In this document: positions 1 through 8,632 of the stretch, piece by piece
Numbering within the stretch: position 1 is the first letter of the stretch
How the letters are laid out: each line of letters opens with the position of its first letter
DNA from: Pelomyxa schiedti
Taxonomy: Eukaryota > Evosea > Pelobiontida > Pelomyxidae
Direction: 5' to 3'
Length of the DNA stretch: 32,193 nucleotides
NCBI GenBank assembly: GCA_020536535.1
Contig: JAHLWZ010000993.1
Location: 1-32,193 of the forward strand
The notes under the pieces: generated by a model
Told to the model about the DNA's origin: nothing
What the model saw: the letters and a program-made list of their open reading frames with translations, nothing else
Databases searched by the model: none
Program-made: the position numbers and the translations under genes

Positions 1-2
1 AA

Positions 3-152
3 ATGTTTGCTGAAGCCGGCACTCTGATACATGTTGAAGACGGCATGGTTGTGGAGGTGCAGGACTGGGTCTCTGGGGCTCTCATTCTCACAATGTCCTT
101 CCGTGGCACATGGCACCTGACTGTCACTCGTGTTGCCTCGTCTCGCTCCTGA
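3..152 (+). CDS. possible 3' end of a gene entering from the left edge
   Basis: An open frame runs from the left edge to a TGA at 150-152 and would encode about 49 residues (EAGTLIHVEDGMVVEV followed by a beta-rich tail). The alternation of hydrophobic and polar residues looks protein-like. The first ATG at position 3 is probably not the true start, because the gene would begin outside the window. The opposite strand is also open here, so the strand is not certain. I do not recognise a family. Confidence 0.2.
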   Translation: MFAEAGTLIHVEDGMVVEVQDWVSGALILTMSFRGTWHLTVTRVASSRS

Positions 153-1630
153 TTGATTGCCATGAAAACCTCCACTTCGTTGTTGATGATTCGAAACTAA
201 AAAGGAAGAACTTTTTCCCCTGTTCCGTTTCCGGTACCCTTCTGTGGTTGGGTGCAAGGGAGTGAACAGAGGTGGCACTGGGAAGGAAGGTGTCCAACCT
301 CAAGGGCGTGACGCTATGTTTTGGCATCAGAATCTGACTTGGGAGCTTATTGTACCGCTTTGTTTCACCCATCTAGCCTTTTTGGAATCCCAGAGTTTTA
401 ACATCATCCAAACTATTGCTGTCCTGTCAGGTTAAGGAGAGGCAAGTCCTAGGATTGTTTCCAGTTTTGCCCTATAATGTTATCCGTGACGAAAGTAAGG
501 CACAAGAAAGAAACTCCTAGCAAGATTTGCATGATTTTTTTAAATGGGAATACATATTAATGTGCCCGCCCGACACTAGTCGAACTGAATATTGTGAGAA
601 GAGGTGAACCCAGTTGTTTGCCACTAATAATTTGTATTGGAGAAAGAAGTGCTTTGCGGGAAGCGATGTTCCGGTGTTCCCGACAGTGAAGATAAAGCAG
701 TCATTGGTAGTTTAGTTTTATCGAGATTCTTCCCCCCTTCTAGGTAGAGAAAACATCATTAAAACTACATTCGATCTTCTGAGTGTTCGTTATACCTTCT
801 GAGGTTTTTAGTTCAGTGTTGAAGTTGTAGCCTTCGCCACGAATACACAGGGCACTACCCCATTCATTCTTCTGATAAACTACGTGTCTACTCGGAAGAA
901 ATACGAATCGAAGTGACCAAACCTACAATCTGATTCCCAAACACAAAAACTCCCATTAGATCTTCTCAGGTCAAAAAAAAAAAAAGAATTGATGCACATT
1001 GGTATGAGAAACTGGAAAGCTTTTAGCAAAATGAAATCCAAGTAACACATATAGATACCTACAGCGTCCAGTGTATGGCATTACTGACTTGCTGGGGTGT
1101 CAGAGCCCCCAAACTCTCTAGACAAGGTGCCTTCCCCTTCTTCAAACGCTACGTTCATGTGTGGTTGGTGGGGAGTGAGTGTTGGTAAAGCAGTGGTGGG
1201 TTTATCCAAAAAGTATTTCTTGAGCAACTGGTAAACCAGAGGTGCCAAAGAAAGTTACATCGAGGATAAAAATGATGACTCTCCCCACTGGGGCAGATAT
1301 GGTTCATCATACTATACAAATCAAACCAGTAAAAGTCCAGAGGATGAAAAGGTAAGAGGTTCGTCGTCGATAAACGACTCAGTTTGCAACAGGAAAACCA
1401 ACACCGAGAGCTCTGGATATCAATTAAAACAAGGAATGACATTTGAGGGATTTGTACCTTGTGGGAACGGTGCCGTGTACCTCAAGGGATGGTCACTACT
1501 AGCTCACTCAACAACTCACAAATGAGCTCTGAGCGGAGCGGTGGTTGTTTCCAGCGTCAACGCTCACAGCTCCGAGGGTAGTGGCAAGAAAAGAACAGTA
1601 AAAAAACGCCATGCATGGGTGAGTGAAAAC
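153..1630. other. stretch without a recognisable gene
   Basis: Short open frames occur on both strands, but none gives a recognisable motif or chains into a multi-exon model. The composition is AT-rich with scattered homopolymer runs. I see no tRNA, rRNA or transposase signature. It may be intergenic, or it may hold a rapidly evolving gene that I could not resolve. Confidence 0.4.
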
Positions 1631-2573
1631 ATGAAGTCCTCGTTTGAGTTGCCATCCTTCCGTGCGGGCCCAATCATCACATCCCCCAGCAAGTCTTGAT
1701 GCTAACAAAAAAGGGTGGAGGGTGGTCTTTGACCCAACCAGGAGAATAAAGAAAGGCCCCTTTAAAGACCCCAAAGAAGTTCTCCCCAGACAAGACGGAG
1801 GAGAATCAGGACTATCCATACCACCAGTTTGGTGGAAAAAATCTGTTCTGCCGATGGAGGTCTCCCAGATGTGCATTTTTTCTTCGGAGCACATAGACGG
1901 CCGTCTCGACCTACATTCATTCTAGACGATATCTGTGGCTGTGAGTCCATATTCCCCATAGAGGGGTTGGTTATCAAAACAAGTGAAAAGGGTTCCAGCT
2001 CAACAAGTTGATTTTCATCGCACTGAAATGCCACACTCTTGGGGGCAAGCCAGGGAGCACTAATAACACCAAAGATTAGTTTGACTGACACCGGTGTTGT
2101 TCAGAAGAAGGGGGACATTAAAAAAATAAAAACCAGCAGGCAGGGAACAAGTGGTCTTGTCAATTGGAATATCGCCCGCCACAACAACAAGACACGATGG
2201 AGAGGCCGTGACGACCACTCTTCGAAGAGTTGTTCCAGGAGGAAACAAAAAAAAAAAACAAGTGCCGCTCCCAGCCGTGATGCATCTAATCCCCACAATG
2301 CCGGAGGCCAACCAGCTACCGCCCTATAGGCCAACTCGAGCTACGCCAGCACGCTCCCTCTCACAACGCTTTGCGTCGCCACCCCCAATCTACCAATTAC
2401 CACTGCTCTCATGCAAAGTCCATCAACGTCGCAGACGCCACCATGCCGGCCCGGGAGCTAACAATGATCGTGGAATTCCTCTTTCGTCATCAAATCCGCA
2501 CACATCCCACTTCATCCCCTGGGAGACATCGATAATGCAGAATGTCTCCGTCCTTGGCGGGTTATCAACCTGA
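1631..2573. other. block with conflicting coding potential on both strands
   Basis: On the plus strand, an ATG at 1631 opens a purine-rich frame that continues if a 28-base intron (GT at about 1699, CTAAC branch-like motif, AG before GGTGGTC) is removed. It gives a charged, proline-containing peptide (segments such as VVFDPTRRIKKGPFKD) and reaches a stop near 2011. A second plus-strand frame, rich in Lys, Pro and Ser, covers 2151-2573. On the minus strand, 2330-1510 can be read as hydrophobic exons (for example VVVTASPSCLVVVAGD, then VKLIFGVISAPWL) joined by a 47-base intron. GC content rises at 2190-2560, as it does in first exons of other genes here, for example exportin-2 and the receptor kinase. 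I cannot choose the strand and recognise no family. Confidence 0.3.
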
Positions 2574-3714
2574 CTCCTCATCAACCTGGCTCCTCATCAC
2601 TTTCTGGTTTGAAAACAAACAGAAGAACAGCCACACCAGTGGTTGATTTGTGAGAGGCAATGCAACGAGATCTTCGTTGTCGCGCCAACTGCTCTCTCTA
2701 AGTCTATTTTCCTGAAAGCAAGATCAGACTAAATCAAGCCGTAAATTCACCAGGCAACCAAGGACAATGCACCGGGAAGTGGTTCACAGGCAGCAAATCG
2801 TTCTCACCCCCCTGCCTCCTCAAGCAGAGCCGGGGTGCCCTCCGTAAGCTTTTTTCTACTTCAGTAACTAAGTTATCAGTTTCAGCAGCAACGCTCACAC
2901 TCTCCTCACCGTTTCAGGGGAAGACCTTTCATAGAGTTACAGTTTGGAACAGGATTACAGGCCAAGTGCAAGTGAGTGTAATTTAATTTCCTCGTTCCTC
3001 TCCCATTCCACCAACAATAATTGGACTGATCCGAACTCTCGATACTAAAACCCTGCGGATGGCTTTATGATGAAGGATGGAAAACCTACAAAGCACTGAT
3101 AGGTGTGTGTGAGATGTTTTTGTGCCTGTAACACTTTTTACAGAGTCGGAAGTGGAGAGTGAGAAGTAATTCACCTTATGAAGAGAAAATATTACAGGTG
3201 GAACCCATACTGAAGGTGATGAGCCAGAATCACGGGTCTGCCTTACGTATGGTCCTCCCTCGGAGTACCTAGTCTCATCAGAAACTTGTCCTTCAGAGCT
3301 GAAGTGGAGATGACTGTGGGGGAGCAAAAACTGATGATTGGTCACTCTGTTTATCTAAACCATGGCAGCAGCATTGCTATCGGCAGTCAATGTAAAAATC
3401 AACCTCAAGATTTTTCTTTAACTCCAAAAATAAAAGGCATCTGTTTCTACTGGCATGATGAGTGTAATCAAATAAAAAAGTAACCCTGAGCCTAAGCAAT
3501 ACCGCGTTTTGTGGGGAAGAAGGCAAGCAAACTTGGAAGGTGGTCTGATTCTTCAAAATGAATCGTATCCTTGACTTGGGTAAACTGCTGATAAAAAAAC
3601 ACCCTTTGGTTGTTGCATTGAACAAGGCCCCAAAACCAAAAAATAAGAACAGCAGGAACCCAAAGCAGGCAAACATACAACACCAAACAAACCAACAGCC
3701 AAAACCAAAGTCCC
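2574..3714. other. stretch without a recognisable gene
   Basis: Only short, unrelated open frames occur on either strand. There are no recognisable motifs, RNA genes or repeats until the inverted-repeat element at 3715. Treated as intergenic. Confidence 0.4.
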
Positions 3715-3992
3715 AAAAAGTTCGGTAGCCCCGCCAGGATTTGATCCCCTAGACTTACGCATTTTGCGTGTGTTGTTCAGACGCGTTGAACGCCCGAACA
3801 AGCGCAACCCGAACAAAGTGTAAGATTCGAAAGGGTGAAGGAAATCTAGCCACAGTACGAAAACAACCTGGAGCCCGGGGTTCCGTTTCGAAACCAAACA
3901 GTGTGGTGTTCGGGCGTTCAACGCGTCAGAACAACACACGCAAAATGCGTAAGTCTAGGGGATCAAATCCTGGCGGGGCTACCGAACTTTTT
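3715..3992. repeat. foldback / MITE-like inverted-repeat element, copy 1
   Basis: Two 86-base arms, 3715-3800 and 3907-3992, are reverse complements with a single mismatch (TTCAGAC against TTCTGAC). They are separated by a 106-base loop. The termini read AAAAAGTTCGG and CCGAACTTTTT. A related copy lies at 31878-32178 and shares the arm sequence and the loop segment that includes GATTCGAAAGGGTGAAGG. No protein is encoded. The near-perfect arms suggest a recent insertion or ongoing arm homogenisation. I see no convincing target-site duplication because the flanks are low-complexity A and T. A non-autonomous DNA transposon is the best guess. The segment GGGATCAAATCC near each end resembles a polymerase III B box, so a tRNA-derived origin is an alternative. 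Confidence 0.8.
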
Positions 3993-4039
3993 GTTTTTTT
4001 TTCCGCTTTCATACAACTTTATATCCACACTTCTTTGAA

Positions 4040-4882
4040 TTAGATGTATAAAGAGAGCACCAGGCATGTGAGTGAGCAAAATAAAGCCAAGATAAACCTC
4101 GTCTGCCTTGTATCACCAATAGCTTGCATAGCACTGTCCATAAGAGAGTCACAGAGCAGGACGGCGATGCCAGCAACTGGAAGGGCTACACAGGTCAGTA
4201 AGATATGGCTCCATGTAATCCAGTGCAAAACAAGGATGCGGACGACAATGATCCCAGTTACTGCAATGAAGCTCAGCACAAATAGAATCCAGTATCCCCA
4301 GTGCAATTTGCATTTTCGAATCATTATGACCATAAGAACGAAGGAACAGAAGAGAAGTAGTAAGGCCCTGGAAAGGTGCAGGGTACTGCCCATAACAAGA
4401 ATCATAGCACCAACTGCGACAAATCCCCGAGCTTTGGTTCCATTTCCTTTCAGGCTGAATCACATTACTCATTCATTACCAAGAACCAACTGTGTGTGCA
4501 TACTGAAAGAAGAGGCCTACTAGTGCATAAAGCACCCCTATGAGAAGCGCCACCAGAGCAATTAAACCGAGAGCCGCTAGGCATGAACACAGCAACAGTA
4601 AACCAAGAAACCCAGTATACACGTCCTGCATTCATGGTTATTGTTTTTGGTTTTTGCTTGTATCTCGCTTGCAAGTTTACAAATGGCCGAGACAGACAGA
4701 CAACAAACCTTTTTCTGTGCGTCAAGGGGAGCATTTTCAGTTGACAACGCAGGCAACAGAGGGCGTGCCTCGTCGCACGATGTGTATCCATATTTGGGGA
4801 CAGCGTTCTCAGCCATGTCGTGTGACCGCTCACTCTCTTTCGACACCTCTGCTACTGGAACAACTACGTATGACTCGATCAT
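4040..4882 (-). CDS. multi-pass membrane protein of unknown family
   Basis: The model has three exons (4882-4709, 4625-4480, 4454-4040) and gives 244 residues. Intron 1 is 83 bases and intron 2 is only 25 bases; both are GT-AG, and removing them keeps one continuous frame of 735 bases. The first 58 residues are soluble and acidic, including a DEARPLLPALSTENAPL segment whose DEARPLL resembles an acidic dileucine sorting signal. After that come about six hydrophobic segments, the first reading GFLGLLLLCSCLAALGLIAL, separated by short basic loops (IRKCKLHWGYW). The protein therefore probably sits in an endomembrane or the plasma membrane. I do not recognise the family. It lies downstream of the NEIL1-UNG gene on the same strand with a 110-base gap, so its promoter should be in 4883-4992. 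An in-frame ATG inside intron 1 is a less likely alternative start. Confidence 0.75.
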
Positions 4883-4992
4883 CTTGCTCTTTCGTCAATA
4901 ACTAACGGAGGCTTTGTTACAACTTGTTTCCTTTTTATCATTTTCGCCAATCGGAAATTTGGCAGGTTTGCCCCTGCTTTTTCTTGGTGTTG

Positions 4993-7900
4993 TTACAATG
5001 ACCAGTCTATTTGTTTCTGGTCTTCGTCGTCCAAAAGTTTGTTTGCCTGCGAGAAGTGTTTGCAGCCAAGGAAGTGCTTCACAGACAAAGGAGAGGGGTG
5101 ACCAGCTAAAGTTTGTAAGTAAACCTGAAATGGGGGTGATGTGCGAGGGGGAAATACACACCAGAGAGAATGTGGTGGGGTGGCTGCCTGATTAACTTGG
5201 CTTTGGTGTTGGCAGGGCCTCCCCAGAGCATGAAAATAACCGGTGTTTCCTTTTGGTTCACCTTGTGGGAGTTTAGTTGTATTCCTCAAATCAAGTGGGA
5301 GCCTTACGATATTGATTATTTCCGTGGTGAATGTTTCCCAACCTTGATTTGCGTGTGACATGGGTTTGTGTGCTTCTACAGTGAGTAGCGTGTTCAGTAG
5401 TAGCACCCCTTGCTTAGCCCATTGCTCGAGGTTACCATGGGATGGAATGGCAATTCCGGTATCTTCAAAGAAATTGAATACGATAAAGGAGAGGAAATTC
5501 TATCTAGTACCGGCATGCAACTCCTTGAAAATGTTAACCAAACTAGGAGGAGGAGGGACCCCCATTTGCACGGAGAAGCACAACCCGTGGGCTTGTCCCT
5601 TTTGTATGTAGGGATCTACAGGTTTTCAGTTGGTGTGTAAAAAACAGGTTAAAAACCTTGTCCCAAAATGACCACCTGCATTTCGTGAAAAAGGGCCTTT
5701 TTTGGTGGTAAATTACCTTTACTTTCGAAAGTGGACACAGGTTAAGAGCGTGGAACACGTGCTCGTTATCTGGAAATACTTCACATCTATGGCGTTGGGC
5801 TTCAACAAAAGACATTAATTTTTTGTAGTAAGGTTTCTACAATTGGTTGGATAATGAGGAAAATGAGACACGTAGTACCTCCATTTCAGTGGATAGTGCT
5901 TGGCGCCACTCTGTACAAGTAATTTGAGGGTAGCCAGAGGTAGATGATACAGTTGGTACCGGGCCGGAAATGAGGGGAAAGTCGTTGGCTTCTATAGTGA
6001 CAGGTTTTTTCAATTTTTTAGTAATGACTTTTCGTTGTGGCTTTGTGGAACAGGGGAGTAGGGCTTGTAGTGCTCCAAAAGAGATCTGTTGTGGTTGGCT
6101 CCCTGTGGAGATTGTATTCAGGGGATTTATTGCTGTTGCTGTTTCGTTTTGCCAGGTGGTCTCCTTCCCTGACTTTGGAGCACATCGTCTGAAGGAATCG
6201 AGAAGCTCGGAAATGTCATTGTCAACTGTTATTTTGTAAAGCTATGTGTCTTTGAAGGGCAAAATACCTCCGTAAACCGTGAAAAATGATGCAGCTAGTC
6301 CGGGATTGGAAGCCATCACGGATTTCAGTGTGTTCACAGCAGAAGGATCTATTCTAGACACTGCGCGCTCGACTGTGAGAAACAAGTTATCGCAAGTCAC
6401 CAAAGTGGGAACAATACTCTCAGGTGAAAGATGAACGAGAGAATTTATCACTGGCTCTATATTGGTAGAGAAGGGAAATTCTACTGCCTTGGGAGAAGTT
6501 GGTTGGAGAAATTGTTCTGCTGAAACGGCGGGATTTTCCTTCTTCAACAAATGTACAACAGAATCAACCAACTCAGCCAGAGACCCATCAACTGAAAGTA
6601 TTATTAAATTCAAATGCAGAAACAAGAAAGAATACCTTTAAAAACTTGAAGCATACAGCTGATAAGGGCCGCGTGGTTCATGGTTCCTGACGATTGTAGC
6701 ATAGCCTGGGCCAATGGTGGTGGAATTTTCCCTTCACGCTCCAGGGAAGAAATTGTGGATGTGAGAGACGGGCCTGTATGTTTTATAAGACGAGCAAAAA
6801 CGAATCGGCTTACTGAGTCTTGTGTCTGGGTTGCCAGATTGTTTTTGTGGGACAAAACTGGTGAAAGGGGATGGTTTTATTGCCAATGTTGAGGGTGCAG
6901 ATGTAACTTGTGTGGGAGCTTGTAGATGATCTTTGAATTTAGGTGCCGCTTTTTTAGGTGCTGCTTTTTTAGGTTTGGGTGCAAGCCCAGGCTTAGACTT
7001 TACAGGAATGGAGTCCGACGAAGCAGAGTCTTTAGACGAGGCAGCCTCTTCAAGCTGTGCTGGGGAGTAGTATATTTTTCGTTTTTGAACAGTTTGAAAT
7101 GGGCCTTTTCCATAGACTCTGGGAAGTATTACACAGTACCTGGGGCAAGAGAAAAATACCTTAACCAATCATTAAATTTGGCCAATTCTTGATCATTGCC
7201 GTATTTATTCAACCCTTGAAATATCAGGTAAAGGTACCCCGTTTTGTGCCAAAATAGTACCTTTTTGAAGAACTTCGTTTGGGATATCCTGACAAAGTTG
7301 GAGCAAGAGAGGCCCTTTGCTGGACTTAAGTACAGTGGAGGCAATGTCAAACGGGTTCACATTAGCTCGATGAAGTATCTCGGCTCTGAGATAATTTCCA
7401 ACACCTACAGTCATCATTTTTGGTATTTATTCAACGAAAGTTGTACATACCATTGAAATATTTTTGGTTTAGCATAACCTCACATATTTGTTTTTTGAAA
7501 TCCTGTGCAATTGTTCCATGAAAGAAAATGTATTATTGCGCATACCGAATGGCTAATATGTTTCATAACATTGTCACAGAACTCTTCATGTGCCTTCGTT
7601 TGGATTTATTTGTTGTAAAGTGTAAAAAAGAAATACATCAAGTGGATCAGGGCCCCTGTCAGGACCCCAGGATCCTTCACTCCAACTAGCCATCTTCATG
7701 GTGTCTGAGAGTCTGTGGATATGTAAGAGGGAAATAATAAGCAGGGAAGACTTACGTGAGGCAGTTTTTCCCATCTGTAGTGATAAATTCCAGTCTACGG
7801 CCCTCCACACTGTCCAGTGCCTGAGTACTGCAGAAAATCCACTTACCCACCTTAGGAAGAATTACGCAGTGCACTAACAACATGAAGGGCCTACAAGACC

Positions 7901-8266
7901 ATGGTTGAAACGAAGCATAATGGTCTCACCACTGTTCACAGAGGAGAAAGTCAGTACGAGTTCTTTTCCCCTCACCTCACTAGAAATCTTGAATGGCCTG
8001 GAGTAAATCAAGCAGGACCATTAGCTCCAACAATCTCCATCCCAACAACAAACAGAATACTTGAAAGTCGGCAAAGCTCCTGCATTTGGCTTCGTGGGCC
8101 CCGTGGTCCGCGCAACAGAGAACGTATCTCCAATGGAGTTGATGGTGTTGTTGTAGCGATGTACCTGCCGTAAAGAAGGGGGGAAAAAAAAAGGCAAGAA
8201 AACACGTCGTGAGTGTGATCCATTGAGTTGGGTGTAAGATCTAGTCACCTCTGGTAGTTCCGGCAT
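4993..8266 (-). CDS. NEIL1-type DNA glycosylase fused to uracil-DNA glycosylase
   Basis: Nineteen inferred exons give 801 residues: 8266-8249, 8164-8061, 7997-7895, 7820-7756, 7712-7637, 7593-7546, 7502-7451, 7404-7261, 7214-7160, 7139-6859, 6812-6636, 6591-6268, 6225-5879, 5836-5717, 5675-5657, 5615-5511, 5462-5308, 5261-5162, 5105-4993. Residues 1 to about 245 match NEIL1/Nei: MPELPEV supplies the Pro2 nucleophile and Glu3, RGKEL the catalytic-type Lys52, and [17 protein letters not shown] the helix-two-turn-helix. In this family the enzyme excises oxidised pyrimidines and cuts the strand. A basic low-complexity tract ([16 protein letters not shown]) and a helical region without known domain follow. 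Residues from about 587 onward are family-1 UNG: GQDPY (Asp645, Tyr647), GLCFSV (Phe658), GVLLLN (Asn703) and HPSPLS (His767, Leu771) are all present. The usual His after GQDPY is Ile648. The junction of exons 3 and 4 is the least certain. A two-gene reading would need overlapping genes. Confidence 0.88.
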
Positions 8267-8632
8267 GTCGTCTGTACGATCTACAGGTGGGATCTACTAT
8301 AAATTAATGTTCTTTTTTTTTCCCTTTGTTTTTGTTTGATCTGTTAACCGTTTAATTTTTTTCTCCTTCGGAATTTATGCAAAAGAAAAACCCTTCACTA
8401 ACAGATCTGAATGATGAAAGTGGGTCCTCACTTCACCTCAGCCAATTCCTCCCCCACAGACAACTGAGCCAGTAACAATCATTCGTACAAGGAGCCACGA
8501 GGAGAGCAATTTTGTCAGCTGAGATCTGCACAACATCAGAAGTAAACAACCCCCTGTTTTTTTTTTGTTTTTCTCGTGTCGCGTGGCAACACAAAGAAGG
8601 GCCTAGATCCACAAACACAAAAAACAAAACAG
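8267..8632. promoter_or_regulatory. shared upstream region of NEIL1-UNG and AP-1 mu
   Basis: This 366-base gap separates two genes that point away from each other, so it probably holds both promoters. It contains long T and A runs (for example 8311-8320 and 8559-8566) but no TATA box or other element I would name. It also must contain both 5' untranslated regions. Confidence 0.4.

Noticed and set aside
3715-3992. A functional tRNA gene inside the repeat
   Set aside because: A B-box-like motif is present, but no cloverleaf with a matching A box, anticodon arm and acceptor stem can be drawn; the dominant structure is one long hairpin.
3768-4043. Open frame across the inverted repeat (and matching frames at 31766-32076)
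   Set aside because: The same peptide fragments appear in both directions only because the element is palindromic; there is no start, domain or splice context.
6734-6855. A stop for a separate NEIL1 gene at 6734, with UNG as an independent downstream gene
   Set aside because: The UNG-side frame is already open within the same bases and the nearest ATG lies inside this stretch, so the genes would have to overlap. A 46-base GT-AG intron (6858-6813) gives one uninterrupted protein, though only cDNA can settle it.
7129-7350. Reading the NEIL1 part as ending at [12 protein letters not shown] followed by a stop
   Set aside because: It would truncate the protein just after the helix-two-turn-helix region. 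Removing the 20-base GT-AG intron restores a frame whose next segment ([15 protein letters not shown]) sits where NEIL1 has its zincless-finger strand.
8021-8266. A single 81-residue unspliced frame starting [10 protein letters not shown]
   Set aside because: The conserved family sequence needs a splice after MPELPE; the unspliced continuation through 8248-8165 is intron-like (poly-T/C tract and CGGCAG acceptor).
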